Part shown: positions 19,651-28,530 of the stretch, piece after piece
Layout: the number at the start of each line of letters is the position of its first letter
How positions within the stretch are numbered: position 1 is the first letter of the stretch
Assembly: GCF_021278965.1 (NCBI RefSeq)
Contig: NZ_CP065589.1
Span: 3,167,001 to 3,231,000, forward strand
Source: Chryseobacterium capnotolerans
Lineage (GTDB): Bacteria; Bacteroidota; Bacteroidia; Flavobacteriales; Weeksellaceae
Direction of reading: 5' to 3'
DNA: 64,000 bases
Notes under the pieces: model-generated
Told to the model about the DNA's origin: nothing
Database searches by the model: none
What the model saw: only the letters and a program-made list of their open reading frames with translations
Made by a program: the position numbers and the translations under genes

Positions 19651-20759
19651 ATGATCAAAGGTTTATTACGCTTTATTATCGCTGTCATTTTTATCCTTTC
19701 AGGCTTTGTAAAAGCTGTGGATCTGGTAGGATTCTCCTTTAAAATGGAGGAATATTTTTCACCTGCAGTCTTCAATATGCCGTTTTTTGAAAAATTTGCC
19801 CTACTGTTTTCAATTATCGTTGTCATACTGGAGCTTTTCCTTGGATTTATGCTGCTGCTGAAAATGAAGCTTAAATTTACCTTATCAGCTTTAATTGCAC
19901 TTTGTGTATTCTTTGGCTTCCTTACCTTCTATTCCGCTTATTTCAATGTGGTTACAGATTGTGGATGCTTCGGAGATGCCATTAAATTTACGCCTTGGCA
20001 GAGTTTCTTTAAAGATGTAGCTCTTCTTGTAGGATTGATTATTTTGTTTGTCCTGTACAAAAAGATTTCCGTAAAACGGATGAGTATGGCAGCAGTAAAA
20101 AAGAATCTACAGGAAAGTTCAAGTATATTCTTTTCGCTGTATTTTCTTTGGGAATGATCTACATTATGGCCCAGGGAATTATGCACGAACCAATGATTGA
20201 CTTCCGTGATTATAAAATAGGAACAGATATTAAAGGAGAAAAAGAAAAAATCAATAAAAACCCTTCAGAATATAAGACTTTTTATTCTCTGAAAAATCAA
20301 AAAACAGGTGAAGTCATAAAGGTGAATCAGGATGAGTATATCAAGGAAACAAAATACTGGGCAGAAGGCTCGCCTTGGAAAATTGAGGATGGTAAAAATG
20401 AATCTGTACTTGTAAAAGAAGGCTATAAATCTGAGATTGTAAAATTCAAGATTGAAGATCCTACAGGAATGGAACTTACCGATGAAATCATCAAAGCTCC
20501 AAAAGCAATTCTCGTATTTTCTTACCATCCGAAAGAAGTTTCATCTGATCTTCTTCAAAAGGTAGAAGCTAAGGTAAATGCTCAGAAAGGAGCACTTATT
20601 TATGGAGTTTCAACAGATCAGAAAACTTTTAAAACCATTAAAAATGCAATGATGGATGGTACCGCCATTAAAACCATTGCAAGAAGCAACCCGTTTGTAC
20701 TGGTTCTTCAGAACGGAAAAATTATTGACAAACAGCCTGCTAAAGATTACATTAAATAA
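19651..20759 (+). CDS. BT_3928-family DoxX-like membrane protein (frameshifted)
   Basis: The N-terminal half has four transmembrane segments (residues 1-145) of the DoxX type, with a DCGCFGD motif near residue 108. The C-terminal half is a soluble domain with a thioredoxin-like layout (KAILVFSYHPKEV, NPFVLVLQNGKI). The frame breaks at an A4 run at 20073-20076. One more A makes VKTDEYGSSKKESTGKFKY continuous and gives 369 residues. The family is common in Bacteroidota and of unknown function. A redox or quinone-linked role is a guess from the fold. Its stop lies 8 bases before the next gene. Confidence 0.85.
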
Positions 20760-20767
20760 ACCAAGCT

Positions 20768-21439
20768 ATGGAATCAAATTTTGAATACATCAGCGGAAAT
20801 TATATTACAGAAGAAAAACTATGTGATATAACGGGAATTACGAAGGATAAACTGAATGCACTTATTCAAAATCATCTGGTTCCGGAAGCTTCTTATGTAG
20901 TCACCAGAAGTATAAAGATCACCTCTCCCCTTAATGATGAATTTCAAACTAAAATTACAGAGAAATATTTTAGCAAAAACTGTATTTCATTGATTCAGAA
21001 GAATAAAGAAACGAAAGATTCGCATGAATATAAAGCAGAATTCAGAGAAAAATTCATTCAGAATCTCATGAAACATCCTGACAGGAACTTTGCCTATCAT
21101 AATGCTTTTAATAATGATCAGGAAAAACTCGAAGAGATCTTTGAGAGTGAGTGGGAAGCTTATTGTAACGGAATATATGGAATATGTACCATCAATTCTA
21201 CTGAAGAAGACATTGTAAGGAAAGAAATTGCTGTAAAAAAATTAATACATTTCAACACCTTATTTTCTCAAAAAACATTGAATGAAAATGAGACTGAAGA
21301 ACTTATACAGCTGAATAAAGAATTCAACGAAGTTGCTGAGAAATTTGCCCCGTACCAAAGAGCATCCAGCAGCAGAGGTAAATATCTCGACAAAATTTTA
21401 GAAGACAATAGTTTAGACTATTTAATAAAGAAATATTAA
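20768..21439 (+). CDS. DUF6058-like hypothetical protein
   Basis: 223 residues, soluble, with no signal peptide. The first 60 residues look like a regulator-type helix-turn-helix (YITEEKLCDITGITKDKLNAL). A region with HPDRNFAYHN and SEWEAYCNGIYGICT follows, and then a charged helical tail. This layout resembles DUF6058 proteins, but I am not certain of the match. It lies 8 bases after the BT_3928 gene and 5 before the TerB-like gene, so it is in the same operon. Confidence 0.55.
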   Translation: MESNFEYISGNYITEEKLCDITGITKDKLNALIQNHLVPEASYVVTRSIKITSPLNDEFQTKITEKYFSKNCISLIQKNKETKDSHEYKAEFREKFIQNLMKHPDRNFAYHNAFNNDQEKLEEIFESEWEAYCNGIYGICTINSTEEDIVRKEIAVKKLIHFNTLFSQKTLNENETEELIQLNKEFNEVAEKFAPYQRASSSRGKYLDKILEDNSLDYLIKKY

Positions 21440-21444
21440 ACATT

Positions 21445-21792
21445 ATGCAAAAATCAAATAAATCTATCGCCGGTTACCACTTATTAATGATCCTTTCTTC
21501 TGTAGACGGAGAATTCGCTCCTGAAGAAGGAATGCTGGTACAGCAATATCTGGCAGATGAATTTCCCTTCAGAATGAACCTTGACAATGAACTTGAAACA
21601 TTGGCTCTTTTACAACCTGAAGAATGGAAAGATCATTTTGAATTTCATGGAAGATGTTTCCTTGAAGATTCTACAGAAGATGAACGTATAAAGTTTGCTC
21701 AGTTTGCCAAGTCTCTGATTAAAGCAGACAATAAGGTCACTGAAGAAGAGCATACCTTCTATGTTCTGCTGAAAAACTTATGGGGATTATAA
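21445..21792 (+). CDS. TerB-like protein
   Basis: 115 residues, all helical, acidic. The pattern LLMILSSVDGEFAPEEG followed later by FAKSLIKADNKVTEEEHTF is the duplicated acidic helix motif of the TerB/DjlA-N fold, which binds metal and acts in envelope stress modules. No other Ter genes are nearby, so tellurite resistance is not implied. Confidence 0.7.
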   Translation: MQKSNKSIAGYHLLMILSSVDGEFAPEEGMLVQQYLADEFPFRMNLDNELETLALLQPEEWKDHFEFHGRCFLEDSTEDERIKFAQFAKSLIKADNKVTEEEHTFYVLLKNLWGL

Positions 21793-21815
21793 TTCCTTCC
21801 TAAATCAAAAATACC

Positions 21816-23942
21816 ATGAAAAAAATTTATCTAGGACTATTAGTAATGAGTGCATCTACATTTCAATCTCAGAAATTTCCGGATTTGAAAGCTCCTGTTG
21901 CAGAAAAGCAGGAACACATCAGAGAGATTCATGGTGATAAGGTCAATGATCCTTATTACTGGATGATCGATTATTTTAAAAAAGGAAAAGATTCTACCAA
22001 AGTTGTTGATTATTTAAAGGCTGAAAACACCTATTGGGAAGGCATGATGAAAGATACAGAACCTTTCAGAGAAAAGCTTTTCCAGGAGATGAAAGCTCGA
22101 ATTAAGGAAAAAGATGAGTCTGTCCCGGTTTTTAAAAACGGATATTATTATTACACCCGTACGGAAGCTGGAAAACAGTATTTTAAATATTGTAGAAAAA
22201 AAGGAAGCCTTACCGCCCCTGAAGAAATTCTTCTGGATGTAGATCAACAGGCTGAGGGTCATTCCTATTATTCTGCTTCAGGCTTCATTATCAGTCCGGA
22301 TAATACGAAAATGATTTATGGTGTGGATGATGTATCCAGAAGACAGTATAAATTATTTTTAAAAGATTTGTCAACAGGAAAAACCATGGATCTGGGTATT
22401 AAAAACACAACAGGATCAGCCACATGGGCGAATGATAACAAAACAATATTTTATACATCAAAAAACCCGGAAACTCTTTTAACGGAAAAGATTTTCAGAC
22501 ATACCCTAGGAACTGATTCTTCAAAGGATGCCCTTGTATATGAGGAAAAGGATAAAACCAATTATATTGGGGTAGGAAAATCCAAGAATGAGAAATTCAT
22601 CATGATCTATTCTCAGGCTACCACTTCTTCTGAAACCAGGTATCTTGATGCCAGTGACCCTAACGGAACATTCAAGGTATTTCAGCCTAGAATAAAGGAT
22701 GTCCTGTATGATGTCACTCCACTGGAAGATAAATTTTTAATTACCACCAATAAGGATGCTCTTAACTTTAAGGTTGTAGAAACTCCTTTAAACAAAACAG
22801 GTGTTGAGAACTGGAAAGATTTTATACCTCACAGAAAAGAGGTTCTGATGGAAGGAATTACTGAGTTTAAGAATTATCTTGTGTTCAGTGAAAGACAAAA
22901 CGGGCTTTCTCAGTTGGTAATTTATGACAGGAAAACAGGTAAAAAGGATTTTCTAAAATTTGATGAAGCTGCTTACACTGTTTATCCATCAGGAAATCCT
23001 GAGTATAACACGGATAATTTCCGCTTCGGATATACTTCCATGATTACCCCAAGTTCTCAGTATGAACAGGATTTAAAAACGGGTAAAAGAAATCTTTTGA
23101 AGCAACAGGAAGTTCTGGGTGGCTACAACAAAGATCTTTATACAACGGAAAGACTTTTTGCTACTGCAAAAGACGGAACCCAGATTCCAATATCTATTGT
23201 TTACAAAAAAGGATTGAAAAAAGAAGGAAACAATCCACTTCTTCTTTATGCTTACGGTTCGTACGGAAGTTCTATGGATGCTACATTCAGCAGCACAAGA
23301 CTGAGTCTTCTGGATAGAGGTTTTGCCTATGCTATTGCTCACATCCGTGGCGGTCAGGAAATGGGAAGACAATGGTATGAAGACGGGAAAATGATGAAAA
23401 AGAAAAACACATTTACCGATTTCATTGATGCCGGAGAATATCTTGTGAAAGAAAAATATACATCACCTAAACATTTATATGCTCAGGGCGGAAGTGCCGG
23501 AGGACTTTTAATGGGGGCTATCGCGAATATGAGCCCTAGCCTTTGGAATGGTGTTATTTCTCAGGTTCCTTTTGTAGACGTTGTCAATACCATGCTTGAC
23601 ACCAGCATTCCTTTGACAACCAACGAATATGATGAATGGGGTAATCCTAACAATAAGGAGGCTTATTTCTATATGAAATCTTATTCTCCTTACGAAAATA
23701 TTGAAAAGAAAAACTATCCGAATCTATTGGTAACAACAGGACTGCATGATTCTCAGGTTCAGTATTTTGAACCTGCTAAATGGGTAGCCAAACTGAGAGA
23801 TATGAAAACGGATAAAAACGTATTATTATTAAAAACAGACATGGACTATGGCCATGGTGGAGCTTCCGGAAGGTTTGATTATCTGAAGGATCTGGCTTTG
23901 GTGTATGCTTTCATGTTTAAATTGGAAGGGATCAATAAATAA
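21816..23942 (+). CDS. S9 family prolyl oligopeptidase / oligopeptidase B-like
   Basis: A 708-residue serine peptidase cleaving short peptides. Residues 1-19 look like a signal peptide. Then comes the N-terminal beta-propeller (about 75-420) and a C-terminal alpha/beta-hydrolase. The nucleophile is in GGSAGGLLMGA. The Asp of the triad is likely in LVTTGLHDSQVQ and the His in DYGHGGASGR. The RGGQEMGRQWYEDGK segment is typical of oligopeptidase B. Export suggests a periplasmic role. It lies 23 bases after the TerB-like gene. Confidence 0.9.
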   Translation: MKKIYLGLLVMSASTFQSQKFPDLKAPVAEKQEHIREIHGDKVNDPYYWMIDYFKKGKDSTKVVDYLKAENTYWEGMMKDTEPFREKLFQEMKARIKEKDESVPVFKNGYYYYTRTEAGKQYFKYCRKKGSLTAPEEILLDVDQQAEGHSYYSASGFIISPDNTKMIYGVDDVSRRQYKLFLKDLSTGKTMDLGIKNTTGSATWANDNKTIFYTSKNPETLLTEKIFRHTLGTDSSKDALVYEEKDKTNYIGVGKSKNEKFIMIYSQATTSSETRYLDASDPNGTFKVFQPRIKDVLYDVTPLEDKFLITTNKDALNFKVVETPLNKTGVENWKDFIPHRKEVLMEGITEFKNYLVFSERQNGLSQLVIYDRKTGKKDFLKFDEAAYTVYPSGNPEYNTDNFRFGYTSMITPSSQYEQDLKTGKRNLLKQQEVLGGYNKDLYTTERLFATAKDGTQIPISIVYKKGLKKEGNNPLLLYAYGSYGSSMDATFSSTRLSLLDRGFAYAIAHIRGGQEMGRQWYEDGKMMKKKNTFTDFIDAGEYLVKEKYTSPKHLYAQGGSAGGLLMGAIANMSPSLWNGVISQVPFVDVVNTMLDTSIPLTTNEYDEWGNPNNKEAYFYMKSYSPYENIEKKNYPNLLVTTGLHDSQVQYFEPAKWVAKLRDMKTDKNVLLLKTDMDYGHGGASGRFDYLKDLALVYAFMFKLEGINK

Positions 23943-23944
23943 AG

Positions 23945-23977
23945 CTCTCGCAGATTTTGCAGATAGCGCAGATTGAT
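23945..23977 (+). repeat. Left end of the GxxExxY element
   Basis: Begins CTCTCGCAGATT, the exact reverse complement of AATCTGCGAGAG at 24399-24410. It continues TTGCAGATAGCGCAGAT, which is repeated directly with one change (TTGCAGATAACGCAGAT) at 24431-24447. Confidence 0.8.
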
Positions 23978-23982
23978 ACTTT

Positions 23983-24360
23983 ATGACAGAAAATGAAATT
24001 TCATATATTGTACGAAAGTCTGTTTTCAAGGTTTATAATCAGCTAGGTCCTGGTTTACTGGAATCTGTGTATCAAAAAATTCTCATCTACGAATTAGAAG
24101 AAAATGGATTGAGCGTTAAATCTGAAGTTTTACTTCCTGTTTATTATGACAATAAAAAATTTGATATCAATTTTAAAATTGACATTTTAGTGGAAGATAA
24201 AGTTATTTTAGAATTAAAATCTGTAAAAGAGCTTGATAATGTTTATTATAAACAATTATATACTTATTTGAGATTGTCTGACAAGAAACTGGGACTATTA
24301 ATTAACTTTAATACAACCAATATTTTAGATAATATAAAAAGAGTGGTCAATAATCTGTAA
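23983..24360 (+). CDS. GxxExxY protein (PD-(D/E)XK nuclease-like)
   Basis: 125 residues. The name-giving motif is seen as GPGLLESVYQ (residues 19-28). The nuclease-like core follows: FKIDILVEDKVILELKSV gives D-x10-ELK, as in the PDDEXK_3 family (TIGR04256/PF13366). These genes are often multicopy and their role is unproven. The ORF is bracketed by 12-base inverted repeats at 23945 and 24399, with very small spacing to both, suggesting that gene and repeats move or are kept as one unit. It separates the S9 peptidase from tpiA. Confidence 0.9.
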   Translation: MTENEISYIVRKSVFKVYNQLGPGLLESVYQKILIYELEENGLSVKSEVLLPVYYDNKKFDINFKIDILVEDKVILELKSVKELDNVYYKQLYTYLRLSDKKLGLLINFNTTNILDNIKRVVNNL

Positions 24361-24377
24361 AGATCTATTACGACTAC

Positions 24378-24449
24378 ATTAATCTGCTAAATCAAACTAA
24401 TCTGCGAGAGAAAAAATAAAGCACGCAGATTTTGCAGATAACGCAGATG
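24378..24449 (+). repeat. Right end of the GxxExxY element plus an extra direct repeat
   Basis: Contains AATCTGCTAAATC, then AATCTGCGAGAG (24399-24410), inverted relative to the left end. Next is GCACGCAGATTTTGCAGATA (24421-24440), a direct copy of the left end that looks like the start of a second, lost element. Confidence 0.75.
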
Positions 24450-24498
24450 TAAACTGTGAGTTTAATTAAAAAGTAAAATAAATCAATATATAAATCTT

Positions 24499-25257
24499 AT
24501 GAGAAGAAAAATAGTTGCAGGCAACTGGAAAATGAACAAAAATGTAATTGATGCACAACAATTAATGATTCAATTGCTAAGCTATAAAAACAATAATGCA
24601 ACGAACTGTGAGGTTTGGATTGCTCCACCATCTTTATATTTAATGATGGCTAAAGATATCTTTGAAAAGGATGAGATCGGAGTATTCTCTCAGGATATGA
24701 GTGAGCACGAAAGCGGTGCCTACACAGGAGAAATCTCTGCTGATATGTTGGAGTCTATAGACGCAACAGGTTCTTTGATCGGACACTCTGAAAGAAGACA
24801 ATATCACGGAGAAACAGATTCTCACTGCAACAGAAAAGTAAAATTAGCTTTAGATAAAGGTCTTACTCCAATCTATTGTAACGGAGAAACTCTTGATCAA
24901 AGAAAAGCAGGACAGCACCTTGAGGTAGTAAAAAACCAAACTGAAGTAGCCCTTTTCACGCTTTCTGCTGAAGAGATCAAAAAAGTTGTAATCGCTTACG
25001 AACCGGTTTGGGCTATCGGAACAGGAGAAACAGCAAGTCCAGAGCAAGCTCAGGAAATTCACGCACACATCAGAAACATCATTGCTTCTAAATACGGGCA
25101 AGAGGTTGCTAATGAGGTTTCTATCCTTTACGGAGGTTCTGTGAAACCTGATAATGCGAAGGAAATCTTCTCTCAGCCTGATATTGACGGAGGTCTTATC
25201 GGAGGTGCTGCTTTGAAATTAGAGGATTTCTCTAAGATTATTGAGGCTTTCAACTAA
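24499..25257 (+). CDS. tpiA: Triose-phosphate isomerase
   Basis: Interconverts dihydroxyacetone phosphate and glyceraldehyde 3-phosphate in glycolysis and gluconeogenesis. 252 residues, normal length. Visible are Lys11 (GNWKMN), the electrophile His in IGHSERR, the catalytic Glu in AYEPVWAIGTG and the phosphate loops YGGSVKPDN and GGAALK. It is a single gene with its own terminator. Confidence 0.97.
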   Translation: MRRKIVAGNWKMNKNVIDAQQLMIQLLSYKNNNATNCEVWIAPPSLYLMMAKDIFEKDEIGVFSQDMSEHESGAYTGEISADMLESIDATGSLIGHSERRQYHGETDSHCNRKVKLALDKGLTPIYCNGETLDQRKAGQHLEVVKNQTEVALFTLSAEEIKKVVIAYEPVWAIGTGETASPEQAQEIHAHIRNIIASKYGQEVANEVSILYGGSVKPDNAKEIFSQPDIDGGLIGGAALKLEDFSKIIEAFN

Positions 25258-25281
25258 TATTGAGACGAATAATATACATAT

Positions 25282-25316
25282 AAAAGCCCCTGAAATTTAT
25301 TTTCAGGGGCTTTTTA
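25282..25316 (+). terminator. Terminator after tpiA
   Basis: AAAAGCCCCTGAAA pairs with TTTCAGGGGCTTTT, followed by T, 25 bases after the stop. Confidence 0.9.
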
Positions 25317-25324
25317 TTATAGGT

Positions 25325-25392
25325 TTTGGCTAAAGTCAATGGATATTAATTTCTCATTTAAATGGACTAAAGCCCATTTCTATTGAACCATT
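25325..25392 (+). repeat. CTAAAG intergenic repeat
   Basis: Two related units, GGCTAAAGTCAATGGATAT and TGGACTAAAGCCCATTTCT, the second being nearly palindromic. It has no coding potential and lies between two terminators. Confidence 0.55.
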
Positions 25393-25407
25393 CAAATGAT
25401 ATACAAT

Positions 25408-25437
25408 AAAAAACGGCGGAATAAATTCCGCCGTTTT
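25408..25437. terminator. Bidirectional terminator between tpiA and the convergent lipoprotein gene
   Basis: Perfect 13-base arms AAAACGGCGGAAT and ATTCCGCCGTTTT around AA. A and T runs on either side allow use on both strands. It is best placed to end the minus-strand gene at 25455. Confidence 0.85.
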
Positions 25438-25454
25438 CCGTTAAAAAAATCTAA

Positions 25455-26720
25455 TTATTGAATATCGACTATATACATAGTTCCTTTGTCAACCTTCCCG
25501 GTTTTAGGAAGGATTTTAGCTTTTGGGTTTCCGCTTCCGTCGTCTACTACTCCAAAATCATCATCATTGAAAACAGCCAGTTTATTATTTCCTAAATAAA
25601 CAATTCCTTCAAATTTATCATGTTCATAACCAAGCTTTGCAACAAGGTCTACAGCTAATTTTTTAGTCACAGGCTTAATTCCTGCGTTGGTAAGCTCATC
25701 CCAGGTACATTGCTCCAAAGCTTTTCCATTTACTTTCATTCCGTCTACGGCCGCAAGATCAGTTCCGGTTACATCTGTTGCATCACTTAGGTTGATTCTG
25801 TATACCTTTTTAATTCCACCCTGTGTTCCGAAGTTACCATCTCTTTCAATAACAAGGAATTCATTATTCCCCAATGCTGTAATATCACAAACCGAATCAG
25901 AAGCTCCGCCATCCTGTTTATAAATATATTGTTTCGTTTGCCCTGTAATAATATCGAAAGTTACAATTCTGGTTAAAGTCGTATTAGTTGCCAAAGCTTT
26001 TGAAGGAACCAACATCATCGATTGCATTGTTCCTACCAATGTTTTTCCGTCTGGAGTAATGCAAAGCCCTTCCATTCCTCTGTTCGCTCTTCTTTTTGCT
26101 AAAACAGCGGGTAATTTTCTAGTTCCTGTATTTACACCCATTGGGCTTATCCTTTCCATCTCCACTCCATCTGCATTGTAATGAACTATATGTGGACCAT
26201 ATTCATCAGAAACCCAGAATGTACCATCAGGTGCCGCTACAATGCTTTCACTGTCTAAACCATATTTATCCGTACCCAACTCATTTCCTGCTTCATCATA
26301 GGCTACTTCACCCGTGCTTCCCATTCCTAAAGGGTTTGGAAGCCCTGTGATAGGCTGACCGGATGGGTTTTTAAGTTTAATATATTTAATCACTTCCACC
26401 TTTCCTTCAGCATTAATTTTAAAATGCATAATAGTAGGCGTAAAATTAGGTGCTAAAAACTTCTTCCCGCTCTTATAATCGGTATTGGGGCCACGGTCTG
26501 TAATAACATAAAACTCACCTTTTCTTGTGGGATGAGCTGCCGCTCCGGATCCGAATCCACCATTAATGACATCTACTCCATTTATTGTTGCCAGTTTTGA
26601 AAATGGAAACTCCTGCGGAAGTTTAGAATAATTAATATCTGGATTATTCATATTGTTGTCATCATCTTTGCATGACCACAATGCAGCCATCATCAAAGCA
26701 GATAATAGTATTCTTTTCAT
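25455..26720 (-). CDS. Esterase-like-activity-of-phytase lipoprotein
   Basis: 421 residues from the ATG at 26720. The 25-codon longer frame upstream lacks a signal and is rejected. The signal MKRILLSALMMAALWSC carries a lipobox with Cys17, then an acidic CKDDDN linker, which fits a surface lipoprotein export signal. The body matches the phytase-like esterase family (PF13449): AAAHPTRKGEFYVITDRGPN, LDSESIVAAPDGTFWVSDEYGP and RRANRGMEGLCI. It is probably a propeller acting on phosphate or ester substrates. The substrate is unknown. Confidence 0.8.
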   Translation of the reverse strand: MKRILLSALMMAALWSCKDDDNNMNNPDINYSKLPQEFPFSKLATINGVDVINGGFGSGAAAHPTRKGEFYVITDRGPNTDYKSGKKFLAPNFTPTIMHFKINAEGKVEVIKYIKLKNPSGQPITGLPNPLGMGSTGEVAYDEAGNELGTDKYGLDSESIVAAPDGTFWVSDEYGPHIVHYNADGVEMERISPMGVNTGTRKLPAVLAKRRANRGMEGLCITPDGKTLVGTMQSMMLVPSKALATNTTLTRIVTFDIITGQTKQYIYKQDGGASDSVCDITALGNNEFLVIERDGNFGTQGGIKKVYRINLSDATDVTGTDLAAVDGMKVNGKALEQCTWDELTNAGIKPVTKKLAVDLVAKLGYEHDKFEGIVYLGNNKLAVFNDDDFGVVDDGSGNPKAKILPKTGKVDKGTMYIVDIQ

Positions 26721-26955
26721 AGTAACTTTTATGGCGCGAAAGTATAAATTGATTGTAAACTGATCTTGAATACAATGATAATTGTATTTTAACAATAGAA
26801 TACTAAGATGAATTCAATATAAACAATGAAATACCCTATTTGATTCGGGAAATCAAAAACAAAGTAGCAATTCATTATCAATCAACAAAATCCATCATCA
26901 GAAAACACTGAAACCTGATCTATAATTCACAAAACAGATATCAAAATTTATATGA

Positions 26956-26963
26956 TATATTTG
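26956..26963 (+). promoter_or_regulatory. Candidate -7 box of the cobalamin-riboswitch transcript
   Basis: TATATTTG fits TAnnTTTG. It ends about 10 bases before the first conserved riboswitch helix, the position expected for a promoter of this RNA. Confidence 0.6.
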
Positions 26964-26973
26964 CACCGTTTTT

Positions 26974-27190
26974 AAGGTTGAACACTGTTCACAATAGGGA
27001 ATCAAGTGAGAATATTATTTAAATCTTGAGCTGTACCCGCAACTGTAAGCTGTTTTACCTATAGCTATTAATAATACCACTGGGCTAGGATCCGGGAAGG
27101 TTGGCTATAGGATGCGAGCCAGGAGACCTGCCTTAAATACACATTTAGTTTCAGGCTGAAGATCATCCTGTAGATAAATAAGTTTCGGGA
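26974..27190 (+). ncRNA. Cobalamin riboswitch
   Basis: Conserved blocks in order: GGGAATCAAGTGAGAAT near 26998, GAGCTGTACCCGCAACTGTA near 27030, CACTGGGCTAGGATCCGGGA near 27080, and the B12 box GCGAGCCAGGAGACCTGCC ending at 27132. These are diagnostic of the class that binds adenosyl- or related cobalamins. The remainder up to about 27190 holds the likely expression platform, directly before the ATG at 27215. Ligand binding normally lowers expression of the gene downstream. Confidence 0.95.
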
Positions 27191-27214
27191 ATAAAACTTT
27201 AATTTAATTATATT

Positions 27215-28329
27215 ATGAGAAAAATCTATCTTTTTTTCTTACTGCTTTGTACGCAGTTTTTCTTTGCCCAGTTTACAGAAAACGACATTAAGTTTTGGGT
27301 GGGAACCGGTTCTAAAAAGGCTTATTTCATTGCTGATTTCAATGATAATAATACTCCTAAATCTTATGCATGGGGCTATCGTTTTGATGATGATAATTTA
27401 ACAGCCGAAGACATGATCAATGCGATTGTGGCTGCAGAACCTAAAATAGAGGCTGACATTCCTTCAGGATTTCTACACAGTTTCAAATATAATCACCATA
27501 CTCCAAGTACTGATGATTACTGGATTACCTGGACCGGGTCAACTGCCGGAAATATGTCCAATCAAAATAATGGTGTAGGGTATACGGCTTTAACAGACGG
27601 GCTGTGGTTTGGCATTACTTATGGTCTTGATTTCATCGACACACCACCATCAACTCCGGTACCAGCCTACAGTTCTCAATGGTACACCTTATCCCAAATC
27701 ACCAATTGGATAGGAACAGGAAACAATAAAAGCCTTGTTGTTGTAGATTTCGGAACCAATAATTCAAGTGGAAAAGCTAATTCCTTCGTTTTTGGAATTC
27801 AATATAACGGCAGTATCACAGCGGAACAAGCTCTACAGCTTATCCAGTCACAGGCTGCTTATTTCAATTTTACTTCCAACAATAATCAGGTTTCCAGTTT
27901 ATCATTAAATACGTTCTCTGGAAACACCTCTGGAACAGAAAGATGGAAGTTATATGCCGGAAAAGACCTTTCAAGCTGGCAAAAAAGACTGATCTGAGTC
28001 AGATCCAATTAAGTAACAATACATGGCTGGGATTAAGCTTTGGAGAAAGAAGTCCTTTCACTCCTACTGAAGCAAATAATGCGACATTGTCTGTTGCCTC
28101 TGTATATAAGAAAGCATCATTCAACATTTATCCTAATCCAACAAGTGATTTCATTCAGATTGAAACTTCTGAAAATATCAGAGAGATTAATATCTATTCT
28201 TCTTTGGGACAAAAAGTAATGGCTTCACAGGAAACAAAAATTAATGTTAAGTCTTTAAAATCCGGGGTCTATTGGGTTGAGATTAAGACCAAAAGTGGTT
28301 CTACGGTGCATAAGATTGTGAAGAAGTAA
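27215..28329 (+). CDS. Cobalamin-regulated T9SS surface protein with two repeated domains (frameshifted)
   Basis: 371 residues after correction. Residues 1-18 are a signal peptide (FFLLLCTQFFFAQ). Two similar domains follow, with matching openings FWVGTGSKKAYFIADFND (about 26-43) and NWIGTGNNKSLVVVDFGT (about 166-183), each continuing with a GY or GI-type strand. The C-terminus is a type A T9SS sorting domain (FNIYPNPTSDFIQI...SGVYWVEI). The frame breaks at an A6 run (27981-27986); with A7 the reading WQKKTDLSQIQLS is continuous. Direct control by the riboswitch suggests a role in capturing corrinoids at the cell surface, as for BtuG/BtuH in Bacteroides. That is inference, as no sequence link to these was established. 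Confidence 0.8.
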
Positions 28330-28344
28330 GAAAGGGGAATGATT

Positions 28345-28394
28345 GAACCACCCCGTCAAATCTTCGATTTGACACCCCTTCGGAGGAGGGGAAT
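28345..28394 (+). repeat. GGTGGTT-flanked hairpin repeat, copy 1
   Basis: AACCACCCC, then the hairpin GTCAAATCTTCGATTTGAC, then ACCCCTTCGGAGGAGGGG. The same architecture occurs inverted at 63774-63823 with a different but still paired stem. Confidence 0.75.
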
Positions 28395-28480
28395 TATCAC
28401 GTCTTCAATTGTTATTTTCTTCGTAATAGTAATTCACTATGAAATATATAATAAAAATTCGTGCAGCGGTGGCTAAAACA

Positions 28481-28510
28481 AAAAACGCATCCCGATTGGG
28501 ATGCGTTTTT
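28481..28510 (-). terminator. Terminator after clpP
   Basis: Arms AAAAACGCATCCC and GGGATGCGTTTTT around GATT, 20 bases beyond the clpP stop. The symmetric A/T ends would also serve the plus strand. Confidence 0.85.
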
Positions 28511-28530
28511 CATGATGATTATACAATCAA

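Noticed and set aside
21445..21792. Tellurite resistance locus
   Set aside because: Only one TerB-like gene is present. No TerC, TerD or TerZ genes are nearby.
23945..24449. CRISPR array made of the CGCAGATT repeats
   Set aside because: Only three partial copies in mixed orientation, with a gene between them and no regular spacers.
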